Positions 1-14,500 of a stretch of 64,000 nt of DNA are shown one piece after another. Source of the DNA: Hybos culiciformis (lineage: Eukaryota; Arthropoda; Insecta; Diptera; Hybotidae); NCBI GenBank assembly GCA_964007475.1, contig OZ023274.1, positions 104,145,372 through 104,209,371 on the forward strand. The letters are read 5' to 3'. A program made the translations under genes and the position numbers. How positions within the stretch are numbered: position 1 is the stretch's first letter; every line of letters starts with the position of its first letter. The notes under the pieces are model-generated. The model saw nothing but the letters and a program-made list of their open reading frames with translations. It was not told where the DNA came from and made no database searches.

Positions 1-268
1 CTACTGTTATCTAAAATGAACTAATATAATATAAGAAACATTAGCTTCCATATGATGTCCCTTTTTTTTTTAAACAATATTTTATTGCCACATTATCTCA
101 ATGAGATCTTTAAGGAATTTTCATAGAATACGCAAAAGCTTTTTTATAAGGACCATTGTAAAGATAAACTGTATACTCGTAATGTAATTAAAAAACAGAA
201 AATTATGCCTTAAGGCCAGCAACAGTCTGCAAAGTAATGTGTTTGCTTCACAAAAGCTCATAGCATTA

Positions 269-657
269 TACCGTATCTGCACTTGTCTGCAAAGGTTTAT
301 TGCTAAGGTCACCTTAACGAAACCTGTACACACTCTATTTTTTGACATTTAAAAAAAAAAGATGTGTAAACAAATTCTTTTTTATCTTGTTTATTTTAAA
401 TTTGTATTGCCAACCTTTTGAAACTAGAAAAAAAGCAGAAAAAAGCAAGGAAAAAGCAGAAAAGTTGGCAACTATAATGTCTGCAAACTGACCTTTTTTG
501 TCTGCAAACTAACTTTTTTTGTCTGCAAACTGGCCTTTTACGCAAAGGTTAGTTATTTTTGTTCTTTTTTTTTGGATGAGAACGGCATGTTCACAGGTCA
601 GTTTACAGGTCAGTTCCGCTCTAAGGTCAGTTTTAAGGTCCAAGTGCAGATAAGATA
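269..657 (+). mobile_element. MITE family A, copy 1
   Basis: Ends TACCGTATCTGCACTTG and, inverted, TATCTTATCTGCACTTG, flanked by TTA on both sides (266-268, 658-660). The interior carries three tandem copies of a TGTCTGCAAACT unit near 480-530 and subterminal AGGTCAGTT repeats. A TTA target duplication suggests a PIF/Harbinger (Tourist-like) element. TA-flanked mariner-type boundaries are the alternative. Confidence 0.85.
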
Positions 658-1718
658 TTATGTACCAAAACTACAATTTTTTATTTTTAAACAATTTATT
701 GGCATTCCGTCAAAACAACAATTTTAACAATTTTTTGGCAATCCGTCATAACAATAATATTATAAACTCTTTAACATAGAATAAGGGATCAAAAATTTCT
801 GAACAAAGATTCCTTTTGCAGATATGTATACCATTTGACAGTATAATGATAGCGACCAACTTCATATTTCATTTTTCATATTACTGAGTGCTAACTGAGG
901 ATCATTGTTTTAGACGTGAAACTCTGTAATCAGAAATTAGAACTTAATTAATATAACAAACATAACAATTTTTACTCACGTTATTTATAAAAAGTTCAAT
1001 TCCAAAAAAAAAAAACATGTTTAGCTATTTTTCGAAAAATCAGACAAAAAAAAAAAGAAGAAAAATTGTATCAGTCAAAGGTTTTCTCGTACACATAACA
1101 AAAAAAAAAGTATTTCTTCTTTAAGAAAACGACGATATATTATTAGAATTATGTCTGTGAATTATAAAGGAAAAAAGTTTTGTTTCTGGCTCTGTTTTGT
1201 AAACATTTTTTTTTTCTTTTCCTTTCTTTCTTCCATTTTTCCATTTTTTTTGTACTTTTTTGGATAAATCTTGTCACGTAGTTAGTTAAACAAATCTATC
1301 AAGTTCAATCCCTCATGCTTTTCTTCATTTCTCAGATGCGATATCATTAAGAATATAAATTTGTATGCAGTAAAACTATTAAAATAGGTTCAAATAAAAG
1401 GGCAAAATTATAATTTTTAAATTTTTTTTGCTCACTACTTCAAATCACTCATAAAAGGTTAAAATAATCCTTGGACAAAAGAATGTTTTCAAAGGATTTT
1501 ATTGAGTTGATCGTTGAACAACTTTCACTGTTTTCTTGTCTACATTAGTAATATGATGTAAACAATTAAAACTTGTTGAATTTCCTACACCAATAGCATT
1601 AATTTTCTTTTCAAGAAAATATAAATGCTTCGACTTTTTCATTACAGAATATTTTTCCTTCATATTTCAGTGAAAATTAGATCAATAGAAGTATACTAGG
1701 ATACTACATATTCCCTTA

Positions 1719-2114
1719 TACCGTATCTGCACTTGTCTGCAAATGTTTATTCCTCCTAAGGCCACCTTAACGAAACCCGTACACACTCTATTTTTTGACA
1801 CTTTAAAAAAAAAAAAATGTGTAAATAAACTCTTTTTTATCTTGTTTATTTTTAAATTTGTATTGCCAACCTTTTGAAAATAGAAAAAAAGCAGAAAAAA
1901 GCAAGGAAAAAGCAGAAAAGTTGGCAACTATAATGTCTGCAAACTGACCTTTTTTGTCTGTAAACTAACTTTTTTTGTCTGCAAACTGGCCTTTTACGCA
2001 AAGGTTAATTATTTTTTTTTCCTTTTTTTTGTATGAGAAAGGCCTGTTCATAGGTCAGTTTACAGGCAAGTTCCGCTCAAAAGTCAGTTTTAAGGTCCAA
2101 GTGCAGATAAGGTA
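1719..2114 (+). mobile_element. MITE family A, copy 2
   Basis: Same orientation and roughly nine-tenths identical by eye to the copy at 269-657, with TTA flanks (1716-1718, 2115-2117) and ends TACCGTATCTGCACTTG / CAAGTGCAGATAAGGTA. Confidence 0.87.
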
Positions 2115-3298
2115 TTAGATTAAATAAACTTTAATGAAAAGAAAATTTATAAAAAAATAATTCATATAAAACTCATATTTTAATTGTCCAAATCAATTCC
2201 AAATCTATTCTACTAACACTAACCATTGGACTAGTTTTATCTGTTTTTTTTTTTGCTTTTTGAATTATTTGTTGGAATAAAGAATTTATGGAAAAGTTGA
2301 CAGGTGTCTTAATCTAACAATATAATGTACAAAATAAAAAAAATTTCCGTTCAATAAAAAATTTTCTTTATACCTTTTTATAGAAAAAAAAAAATTTGTT
2401 TTACCATTCTCAAAAAAAATTTAGCCATTAAAGTTTTTATTTTTTTATTTTTTGGATTTTTTGTGGGAAACTTTTATATTTTCAAAAAATTTTGTGGAAA
2501 TTAAAAAGAAAAGCAAAATAAAACCTTAAAATTCTTTCTTTTTTTTTCTTTTAATTTTCCACATTAAAATATATGCGTGTTAAATTATTATAGAAAATTA
2601 CTGGAAAATTATTAAATAATCATTAATAGAATTTAAAGGACTCACAGGCAAGCTAGTGATTTCAGAAATACCATTTGGTCAAAATTAAAATTTTCGCGTA
2701 TCAATAAATAGATACTTACATCTTAACTATTAAAAGGAATTCCTATATGCATCTATTTATATATATAGGAAAGTGGAACATTGAGTTCTTTAATAAATAA
2801 ATATATTATAAATAATGAGGAAAATTTCATTAAAAGATTTTCTATCAATCGACCGAAAATAAACCCACATTAATAGTAGTTAGAAAAAGCAGCTTAATTA
2901 TTTTTTTTTTTTTTGTATATTCACTTTTTCAATCAAGTTAAGTAAAAAAAAAACGATTCTTTTAATAAATTCTTTAATCTTTTCCATACTTTGATTTTTA
3001 TTCCAATTAAATTGTTAAGTTTTTTTTTCTTTTAATTTTTTCATTTAATATAAATTGTATGTACACTTAAAATAACCTTCTACTCTCTCTTTTTGATATC
3101 TTTTTGAAGATAAAGTGAAAAAAAAAAAAAAAACAAAAAAAAACAAAATACCTTTTTCGCGAACTTAAAAATTTTAATGTTAAAATTAAAGTGTACAAGG
3201 TGTTTAAATAATTTGCTTCTTTTTTGTGTACTAGGATAATGTTTAAATATAGGAATTAGGTGCGTTTTTGAAAACTAAGAATCAAAGATCTTGGGAAG

Positions 3299-3335
3299 TT
3301 CTAGAGGTTCTAGAGGTTCTAGAGGTACTAGACAA
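3299..3335. repeat. Short TCTAGAGGT tandem
   Basis: GTTCTAGAG repeated three times, followed by two further CTAGA-like units, in otherwise featureless sequence. Confidence 0.8.
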
Positions 3336-5503
3336 ATTCTAGAAATACTAAGGTATAAACAAATTTTTGGATGTATTCTGAAACTAGTGAGCTTTGTTTT
3401 CTACTTTTTAGTGTATAAATATGTAAATTAATAAAATGGTGTTTCTTAGTTAGACTATTTTAACATAGATGTGTGGCAAATTTCAACATAATCTGTTTGG
3501 GAAGATGAGTTAAATATCAGTTCAAGTCTTTTAAATAATACTATCCACCAAAAAATAATTTGGTTTGGATTTAAATTAAGTTCACCTTGTAAATATTTAT
3601 TTTGTTTTTATACAGAAAATGCAATATAAAAAGCAAAAAGAAAAAAAATTTTTAAAGATAATTTTCAGATTTTTTTTTTAAGAGAAGTTTTTAACCTGTT
3701 TTAATGTTAGTGGTAATTTGATTTTAAAATATAAGGCACGATTTTTAAATTAAATACGTTTTCTAGGATAATTGAGAAGTGCTATGCATTTTTTTTTTGT
3801 TTTTTTACCTTGATAAACGACGACGGAACATATGAAAATGTAAAAATTGAATTAAAGTGAACTTTTTATAAAAAAAAAAAAAAAACTTTTTTGCTTTTCT
3901 ATATACACTGCGTGCAATTTCAAAAATATGAAATTTTACTTGATTTTTATTTTTTAAATCTTTTTACCACCTATTTTTAAAGTTATCATAAGTACACAAT
4001 GTCAGCCTAATTGTAATGCAAGTATGTTTCAAAAGTAGTTTTGGCCAAATTTTAAAAATCCGGCTGTTTGATTTATAACATAAGTTGAGTTCTTTGGGAA
4101 GGCTCCGATGTTGGAATTCCTCAAAAATTACCTTTTAAAGCTCATTTAAGCATAATAAAGACTAGAAAACAAAACCGAAATTGTCTGTAATTTTGGTAAT
4201 GTTTCTTCTTAAAATTAATTTTCCGATGTAGTGTACTATGGAAAAACAAAACTATTTAGCGAGACATTATAATTTCCTCATAATGTTCACCACCGGATAC
4301 AGAGAAAGTTAAAAAAACATAATATTGACTGTTGAAACATATTAATTTTCTTTAATAACAATGATGGATTATATAAAGTTAGAATTTAATTGGAATTTAT
4401 TGTGGATTAAACTAGTCCTTTGTGTATGCAATTTATTATGATGTGGAAAGGGTTAAAAAACAAATTAAATAAAACATTTCATGCAAAAATAGTTTTATGT
4501 ATATACTTTAAAATTATAAATTCATTAAAAAAAAAGAGAAAGAAATTTTCCTGCATTTTTTATGAGCAATTATTATTATTTTTTTTTTTAAGTACATAAT
4601 GATTACATACAAATATAATAATTCATTATTATAACAATTTTGAAAATTATTATATTGAGGGATTTTAAATTATTGGTCATAATATGTATTTTTAAAGTTT
4701 TTTTTTCTTTTTCATTAGGAATTTTTAATTAAAAAATATATATAATATATTTAAAGTCTTTATTGATCTGTTGAGAAATATCTCAAAAATTTATTAAATT
4801 CATAGCAACGAAAAAAGATAAAAAATTAACAGACTAAAATAACCTCGTTTTCGCAGATTTAATAATAGTTATTGATGTAGACAACATCAAAATATGATTA
4901 TTCTACGTTTTTCTATATAAACAATATAATCTAAACACATAACGATTCATTTATTAAATAATGAAGAAACTCTTATTTATCGCTACATTGGATACCCATA
5001 TATATATATACTTTAGAAGAAACTTTATAGGTTTTAATAAAATTTTATCACTTCTTGTTAATATTTTGATTAGAACATTATTTTATTTTTTAAATTTTAA
5101 ATTAATAATATTTATAATATATACAGAATGCATTTTGATTTCATCCAACTGTCTGCTTCAATTTATAATGATATTTGGTTGTAATTGTAATTATTGAACA
5201 AAATGCAACGCGATACGGGCGCACATATTGTGATCTCTTTAATCGTGGAGCTTAAGATATTTTCTTAATTCAGATTCTTTTAAATTTCACTCTAAAAAGG
5301 TAGAGTATTTAATAATGAACCCCAACAATTACTTCCAAACAATAATTTCCATTTCTTATGGAAAATAGCATATAGATAGAGACATTTAAAATCTCAATAG
5401 TAACCAATAGTATAGTTTTGACGAATTCTAATATTGCTTAAACAACTTTTTAAAAAATTATGGAATATTCTGTAAATCAATTTTTGTTCTACCAAATATA
5501 CAT

Positions 5504-5531
5504 TATGTACTTACATTATGTACTTACATTG
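5504..5531. repeat. 14-bp tandem repeat, two copies
   Basis: TTATGTACTTACAT-type unit twice in a row. Confidence 0.8.
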
Positions 5532-7262
5532 ACTATATATGATTAATTATGCTTAAAGAAAACAAGAAGTTGCATATTTTCATTTCGAAAATCTTTTATT
5601 AATAAATTACCTGATTACATAACTTAAAAATATAATATTTTATTTTTTATTAAAAAAAAAAACTACATTAATATTCATATAAAAAAAAAAATTATAATAT
5701 TAATAATAATCTAGTCTAGTTCTTTGCTCGTTTTAAAAATATGAAAAAGAATACATTTATTTCGTATAGATACATTATTTACAAAATAATCGTGTAACAA
5801 CTTAATTTATGTTTAAATACATTATACACATAATAAAGTATTTATATATATATAAAATTTATTAAAAAACATTATAAAAAATTGTTAAAATCAGTTCAAT
5901 AATTTATCAGTTTTGTTTTTTGAGTAATATTTATTGTTTTTATAGTTTATAGGATAATAATAATAATGTTATATTATTCAAAAAATCTTTATCGAAAATA
6001 ATTTAAACTGATTTCTAATAAATGTGTAATTTCTAAATTTGAATTTGTACAGAGTTTACAAAGATATTGGGAATAGGCGTTGTTTCCGTTTAAATTGATA
6101 TCATTATTCCAGGAAGAAATGTATGCAGATTTTTCTTTGACTGCTCATCTGATTCAACTTTGCTTTAACATTAAGAAAAATTAAATATTTCAAACAACAT
6201 ATTGATAGTTTTGAAGAAGTTATATAATAAGCAATTGGTATCCATATAATTCCACTGAAATTACACTATATAAACTTTGATAATCCAAATATATAATGAA
6301 GTTAGTGTTTTAAACTTGTGTTTTTTAGCAATAATCATGGTAATTATTGAGGACAAGAAATGTGTTTTTGATCAAAAAAATTATTTACCCAAAAAATGTG
6401 AAACAAATTAAGTTTCTTATGTATAAACAAGAGAATTATAAATTAGGAAAAAATCCCATCCTTACGGTCATTATTCAGAAGATATGTTTAATGTTATTTT
6501 AAATGTCCTTTCAAAATAAATAAATAAATTTTGCTTATTAACTTAATATATAATTTTATAATTTACAAAACCTTATTATGTTGTTCTATGTTCGTTCTAA
6601 TGTGAAAAGTTAAATTTGAATATCAGACATTAGATGTGACAAAAAGACGAATCCTAACCATAATAAGGCTTTTACATCTATTAAAGTAATGAATATTTAC
6701 AGTTTTTTAAATGTTAATTTGTACAATAAAAAATTATTAAACATCAGTTGTAATATGTTATGTATATTAAATAAAATTATACAAATTTAATGAATCCAAC
6801 GATTGATATTTATTAATCACAAAAAATAATATTGTAATATGTAAATATAGATATGGTTACAGAATAAATAGGTATACTAATTCTAATGTGGATTTGATTT
6901 TCTCTTTTTACTTTGGTAAAATACAAAAGACTTAAGCGACAAACTTCAAAGTAAAATTTTAATTTTTTAATATAATCTCAAGATTAAATTATATTGAATG
7001 GCTTAAATTATCAATTTCAATTTTAGCAACAAAACGCTTGACTTAACGTTTTAGAAACATCTGAGACTCTCTTCGTCATCGAATTTCCACAAAAATAAAA
7101 AAGATTTAAATAAATTTGAATTACTATATTATTTATTTATATTTCCTGAGTATCGCTTCGAAAATATTTTAAAAGAATATTAAAACAACCTTTGGTGCAG
7201 AAACAACTACTTTTAGTATTTTTTTTTAAATAACTAGATATGCTGGATGAAGTTTGAACTTG

Positions 7263-8501
7263 TCATGATATAACACAATTTTTATTGGCTTCAGATATTG
7301 TTGATAAACTCATAATATTTATAAAATTAGCAGTACTATTTGATATTTTATTATCTTGCTTACGCTTACGTTCATAAGCCAGAGCATCATTAGGTACATA
7401 CGATACCCTTACACCACCGTAATGCTGCCTTGACGGTATTTTATAAGCATATTCATCTTGGCTGGATGAGCTCGAAGAGCATGTCGAACAAATACTTACT
7501 GAATCCAAATCAACTTGTGGTGATTTTGGCTTCTGAGATTGAACATTTATTTGAATTTCAGATTTTGATTGAGATTGATTCAATCGACGTCTTCTACGAC
7601 GACGAGCTGCCGAATTATCCGTATAACTTCTTGATTTTGAAATTGAATCTTGTAAATTATTTCTACTAAAATGCACTTCTCTTGGTATACCGAAATCTTG
7701 TGTAACTTGAGTTAAATTAGAATCGGACGGAGTATGCACATTGGAATCAATTTCTACCCTTTCGATACTTTGATAGCTATGTGAGTCTTCAGCTTTGGAG
7801 TTGGTTGACATTAATAATTCAGGTAAAGAAGATGTTATTGTTTGTACAGCACATGATTTTTCACTGCAAAGATTATTTAGACTGGCTCTGAGATCAGTTA
7901 AATCGAAATTATCAGTTATTGGACATTCTGTAATACTACTTGTTGTGTCATCATCACGATTTATATTTTTATATGATGGTATTTTTCCTAATTCTTCGTT
8001 ATTCGATAAGCTTTCATCTTTGAAGCTGCTTATTTCTCCTTCATCCAATTCTTCTGAAAACTTTGAAGATGTTGTAGTCCTTGCAGCTGAAATATTCGGT
8101 TGATGTGATCTTATAGGTCTAGGTCCATTTGGGCCAGAACTATCTGATGGTGTTGGTGGTTCACCTTTACTACACGCAATAGAACAATAAATAGTGCCAC
8201 GACGAGGCAAAAAAGGTCTTCCCAAAAGTGAACATCGACATGTAAAGCAAGAAAAACACTCATCAGTCGCGTGCCAGTGTTGACCATCATGACTCATCTG
8301 ACCTTGGTCCACCCCGATTATTTCCCCACAAAAATCGCAGTATTCAGCAAACATAGAATCAAAACAAGGTAGACAAAAAGGTTTGCCATCTCTCATAATA
8401 TAACGTTGGCCACCCAATTTTTTTTCACATTCAAAGCATGCAAAATGTTTCATATGCCATGTACGTCCTTCAGCTTCTGTGCATTCGTCAGAAAATATTA
8501 T
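7263..8501 (-). CDS. prickle (pk): prickle exon 5: LIM2, LIM3, tail and CaaX box
   Basis: Begins [20 protein letters not shown] after acceptor GTCTAG and runs to the stop at 7263-7265. It encodes LIM2 and LIM3, a Ser-rich acidic tail, a run of seven arginines, the insect-conserved [20 protein letters not shown] motif and the terminal CVIS prenylation signal. The tail between LIM3 and the Arg run is much shorter than I recall for fly Prickle. Confidence 0.96.
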   Translation of the reverse strand: MIFSDECTEAEGRTWHMKHFACFECEKKLGGQRYIMRDGKPFCLPCFDSMFAEYCDFCGEIIGVDQGQMSHDGQHWHATDECFSCFTCRCSLLGRPFLPRRGTIYCSIACSKGEPPTPSDSSGPNGPRPIRSHQPNISAARTTTSSKFSEELDEGEISSFKDESLSNNEELGKIPSYKNINRDDDTTSSITECPITDNFDLTDLRASLNNLCSEKSCAVQTITSSLPELLMSTNSKAEDSHSYQSIERVEIDSNVHTPSDSNLTQVTQDFGIPREVHFSRNNLQDSISKSRSYTDNSAARRRRRRRLNQSQSKSEIQINVQSQKPKSPQVDLDSVSICSTCSSSSSSQDEYAYKIPSRQHYGGVRVSYVPNDALAYERKRKQDNKISNSTANFINIMSLSTISEANKNCVIS

Positions 8502-11500
8502 CTAGACAAGAAAACAGGAAGCTATTAGAAAAAAAAAATGCATATGTTAGTTTTTAACTTACCTCATCACAAGCCGCACACCTGGGCTTCTGAGACTCAG
8601 CATGATGCCTGCCACAATATAATTTGCCATTTTTATGGAAATAAATCAAATCAACTAATAATTCTTTACAAATTGTGCAAACGAAACATCCTGGGTGCCA
8701 ACAAAAATTTGTACCCAAACGACTGGCAAATACCACAATATCACCTGAAGACAAGTTGTCTTGACACTAAAAACATTTTAAATAAATGAGCTACACTTAA
8801 TCAATTTTAATTAACTTAAAGAAATATTAATGATCATAATGCTAATCATAGTGTTAACAAAAATTTTACCTAAACCAAATCAGAAAAGTTCTTTCAACTT
8901 AAAAATTTCTTTTTTTTTATTATTTTAAAAATAGAAATGGGGTGGTTAATAAATTTAAGAAATAATTTTGGCATTTCTGACTGTTTTCGTTATTTTATAA
9001 ATAATTTAGAAGCTTTACATCTCTATTATAGCGTGTCTGCACTGGCAGTCTTAATATAGGCTCTTGCGAAAGACGTCTTTCTTTCAGCTCTCTTTTGTCT
9101 TTTGCCATAAACAAAAAAATCGCACGAGCCGAAAGAACGACTCATCAAAGTACATATTTTGTCGCTTTGCAGCTTGTAGGTTGTTATTTTTTGTTGTTTT
9201 TCTGCTTTAAATTAATTATTTCATGGTGTTTACACTTATTTCTGTCAAAAAAATAATGACAAACAGAACATTAAAATTCATAAACAGTGAAAATTTGTTT
9301 TTTTTTCTGTCAAAAGTGAGTAGAAAGAGAATTCCCTTTGGCAGTACAACTTTTTCATAAGACTGCTTTAAGACTTCTTCATATTGCAAGTGCAGAAAGG
9401 GTATTAAACATTTTTTCAAACTTTATAATGAGGTTTTAACGAATATTAAATCTAATACAACTTTATAATCCATTTGGAATATGGATTGGCACAAATTTAA
9501 AATTTAATTTAATATTTTCGTAAAAAATTGATTTGAAACCATATATTTACATATTGCAAAATCGGACGGAAATTTTACTAAAATCAATAGAAATACAATA
9601 ATTAAGTTACACTAGAGACTATATAGACAACTAGTTTTTTTTTTTGAAAGTTATGTAAGCCTCATATGGAACCATTTACTTCAGAAACAAAATTGATCTT
9701 ACATCACTTTCACAATAAACCTCTCACATATATTTATGTAGCAGAAAACCTTAATAAAATTTTATAAATATTTAATTATAAAATAATTTTATGTATTTTT
9801 TTTGTATAATAAAATTTAATTTTATTACAAATTAGCTATTATCATTTTCCCATTTTTAATGTTATTTCCTACAAAAAAAAAATTATACATATATTTATAT
9901 GTTTATGTACCATTGTACCTAATAGAAATAAAAATAATTTTTTAGAAATCGAAAATTAGTTTTTAAATTTTAACATATATACAATTATACATATATTTTT
10001 TGGTTGGCAATAATAGATAAAAATAAATTGTTTTCTATTAATTATAAGGCTTTTAAGATATTTTTATTTTATATATATTTAAAAAATAACAAAAATTATT
10101 TGATGTATTTTAATCAATTAAGACTTAAAAGAAAAAATTAATTATCATACCCGCCATGGTCAAAAATATATAGTATTAAGAAAAATAACTTCTTTTTAGG
10201 AACAATTTATATTAAATTGATTAAAATATAGCTTCAGGTAAAAGTGTTAAAAAAAGAAATATTTAGAAAATATTTTTGTTAAAAGAAAAATGAGAAAATA
10301 ATATTTTATCTTTTGTGTTAATTAAATCGTCGCCACTTTCAATTTCAATTTTTGAAAAGAATTTTTACAATTTAAACATAATCAAGATTTTATAATCAAT
10401 ATCTTGTCTGGGAACCTTTATAACATATATGTTAAATAACTACTGACTTGAAGGATGCTCGAGATTAATTTCTTTAGTTTCAAATAAAGGTTAAAATACA
10501 TGAGAGAAGAAAAAGGACCTAACCATAACTATGTATGACATAGTGATAATGCTTATAACAGATTTTAATCAACTGCATTTCTGAACAAGAATAAATCATT
10601 TTCATTTTTGTTTTTTTACATGCGATTTAAATAAATATTTTTGGTAATTAAATTCCTATAAAAAAAATAAATTGATTTACCTCTTTACATGATTTATCTT
10701 CTGATAATAATCTTACAACACCACGTCCTAATGCATCTCTTTTTCTTTGTGCCGCAAATAATCTTAATTCTTTACGCTCTTCGTCGGTTAATGAATGGCA
10801 ATAACGAACCTAGAAATAAAATAAAGTGTACATTCTTAATAAAAAGAAAACTGTTTAACGCCGAATTCTGCATCAAAAATAAATTTAGTTCATTAAAACT
10901 AGACACTACTGCAGCTCGTATAAAATTAATATAGCACACATTAACTCACCTCATTATCTTGCGGCGGCAGTTGATGTAGCAGTTGTTTTACACGATATCT
11001 TTCACCAGCACTATTCACATAGGGAACCTTGTCATCGGACAATTGTGAAAAATATAAACGTACTTGATCAGGCCTCAAACCAGGCGGAACCCATGTATAT
11101 TCTTCCAATGCACAGCCACTGTCATCATCTGATTGTGATAATCTTTGAATATCTGCACTACCTTTAATAACATGCTTAATATTATTACGAAGTGGTGAAG
11201 TTGATGATGATGATATAGGTAGACTTGGTGGTGGCGCCCGCAATCTTTTATGCATTGGCATCGGCTGAGGTGATGATTGATTCGAGGATGGTAACGATGA
11301 TGTTCGATTGCTACTATTTGTTGACTGTTGAGATCTCTGGGTTGACAATGATAAATTTTCTCCTGCTGACTTATCATGACTGTTTTCGCAGCACAAATTA
11401 TTGATTGACATTTTCTCTAATTGCCGTATACTTTGATCAATTATACTTTGTTGATATTCGTGAATTTGTAAAATTTCTTCATTAAAATTACTTATTGAAT

Positions 11501-14500
11501 TAGTATTTCTGAAATTTAAAAGAGAAAAAACATGTAATATAAATAAAGCAAAATCTATAAACTTAATAAATAAATAATGTTAGTTCCTTTTTACGTACTA
11601 TAGTATGAGTAACTACTAACTCTATACTATAGATAATGTAACCTTTATCAATAAGTATTTGATTAACTGAAGAAGAAATATGTACAAAATTTTGGTATAC
11701 TTACATTTAATACTTTTATAATCTTCAAATGAATATTATGAAAATTAATTTTAACATTATCCACAATAGTCCTAAACATAAGCTTAGAGTGTACAATATG
11801 AAAAAGAAATATCAAATATCAAAATAGGGTATTCAATTCAACAATTTTTGAAGAGAAATCTCTTAAGACATTTTGTGGAAACTATATATTTAGATACTCC
11901 AATTCAGTCTGGGAATTACCTAATGATGATTTGAATATTGTACTAAAATACAATATTAAAGTCAAAATTAAAAAAATACATTATGGTTAATGTGCAGACA
12001 TTTAAAGATCATAAAATTTATCGTTTGTATGCATTCGCAAATCCCTGATTTTTGTTTAATTTTACACAATAAATTCATATATATAAATGTACTCAATTAA
12101 TTTTCATTTAAGAACTATATTTGTTAAAATCGTCTGATGTCTATATACCTTACAAAAAATCATTGAAAAATAGGAAAAACGTTTTTTTTTTTTTTGTAAA
12201 TCTTTTTATGATAATAATTAATAGTCAAGAAAAAAATATAAATGTACTTTTAATTGACTTACATACAACTAAAATGTTGTAAGCAAATTTTTTTTTAATT
12301 GATTGTATATAAATGAAAATCGTTACTGGTAATGGTTTTGATTTTTATTTTTTGTACATATTTATTAAATATTTACTTATGAACTTATATTCAAATCATA
12401 AAATAAAACTAACAAATGGATTTAAAACCAATTAAAATTTTTATTTCTATCTTTTTATTTAATTTTTTTTTTTTTTTTTTTTTTTTCAAAATATGACCAT
12501 TTCAATTTATTTTTATTAGTCATATGAATGGTAAAAAGAAAAAAAAAATAATAATAAGTAAGTGAATGTTAAATTGAAAAATAGTTCAACATGAATAAAA
12601 AACTAAATTAAGGAAAATGTATTCTTATGTATAAATATATGTTGTATATATGCAAGCAAATTGAGATAAAAGTAAAACAGTATATTCATAAAAAAAAAAC
12701 AACATATTTCAATTATTATAAAATTATTGATGTCTGAACATATATATTGAATAAATTTTTGGTGTGGGAATATTATTTTTGAATCCCATATTCTCTCGCC
12801 AATCATTCAAATTATCTTTAATAACTTCTTTTTTTTTATTTTCATTATAAAGATTAAAAAAAAAATTTATAATAATTACGGGTAACAGACAGGTAAGCTT
12901 CAGATCAAGCAGCATTTATGTATTACAGGTTTTGATCTTAACCGATTGCAGGTAAGGCATTCGTTATTAGAGTTTAAAACACTTTAAACTGCAGCTCGGT
13001 TTAGACTTAGACAACCGTGGATATACATCGTTATTATAGTAGATTTTCAGTTTTTTGTTTTATACCGTATCTGCACTTGCTGCAAAGATTAGTTCCTAAG
13101 GTCACCTTAACGAAACGCGTACACACTTGTATTGTTTTACAGTACAAAAAAACGAAGTGTAAACAAACTGTTTTTTATCTTGTTTATTTTTAAATTTGTA
13201 TTGCCAACCTTTTGAAAATAGAAAAAAAGCAGAAAAAAGCATGGAAAAAGCAGAAAAGTTGGCAACTATAATGTCTGCGAACTGACCTTTTTTGTCTGCA
13301 AACAAACTTTTTTTGTCTGCAAACTGGCCTTTTACGCAAAGGTTAGTTCTGTTTTTCCTTTTTTTGTATGAGAAAGGCCTGTTCACAGGTCAGTTCACAG
13401 TTCCGCTCTAAGGTAAGTTTTAAGGTCCAAATGCAGATAAGGTATAACGAAAGATTAAATAACCGAAAGTACCGAATTTAAAGATCTTGCGACTGATACA
13501 TTATTCTAGAAAATTTAGCGCAAAAATTAAAAAATGAACAATTTTATATTTAAAAAAAAACTACAATTTACGCACCTGATTTCTGTTTACCTTAATTTGT
13601 CAATAAAATTGAAATAAAACAATATACGCATATATACCTAACTTTCGTTATTTTATAACTACACACATTATACTCATAGCCAGAGGATATTGTAATAATG
13701 GTATATAATAAAATTAATTTAACAGTTAAATCAAGTCAAATAATTGTTTTTTGAAAAAACCAAAATTGAAATGAAAATGGTCATGTCAGTAATTTTATTT
13801 TCATTTCGTCTATCTGCACAATTATTTAGATATCATTTTCCTATATATTTTCAACATCGTTTGCATTGCATACAGTTTATCTTTCAAATCTTTTGATATA
13901 TGTGAATTGTGGTTGGACATTACATGGCTTTTTAAAAAGAGTAATCTGATCATTTTTATTCAACTATCAAAATTAATTTTAAAAATAATAAAAAAAAAAG
14001 TGAAGAAGTGTCATTTTACCATAAATTTATATTAAAATAACATTTGTTTTATTTGTTTATGTTTATTTTATAATTTTATAATAAAAATAAAAAAAGTTGG
14101 TATTTCTGTTGCTGTTGTTACATAAACGTGTATCATTAAAAAAAAGCAAAAAAAAAGTTAGATGCTTTGATTTATGTCTACTTAAGAAAAATAATTTGAT
14201 ATTTAAATGCATTTTAAAATAAAAATGCTTATTATAATAGAGAACTATAAAATATATGCAGGTATATATTCTGGAATGCAATGAAAGGTTTATACGGAAG
14301 CAAAGTCTCTTAAACATTTTTTTTATTGCAGTTTCTTAGAATAAAATATTGTAATTTTTATTTCTTTTTTTTTGTCTGAAAAAGTTCAAGAAATTCGAAC
14401 CAATTTAACATATTAGATTTAAGATTTATTAGAACTTTCAACGAAACTCTTCGCACAAATTTTCCATGCAGTATAAAATAAGATAATATTTTTCCTAATT

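Larger units (their letters stand above)
658..7262. other. Gene-poor 3' flank of prickle
   Basis: Apart from the second family A MITE I see only A/T-rich sequence with homopolymer runs and several AATAAA signals. Open frames here (for example 4961-5197) are short and Ile/Phe/Lys-rich, as expected by chance. Confidence 0.6.

Noticed and set aside
7430..8103. Plus-strand frames inside prickle exon 5
   Set aside because: Antisense shadows of the Prickle tail.
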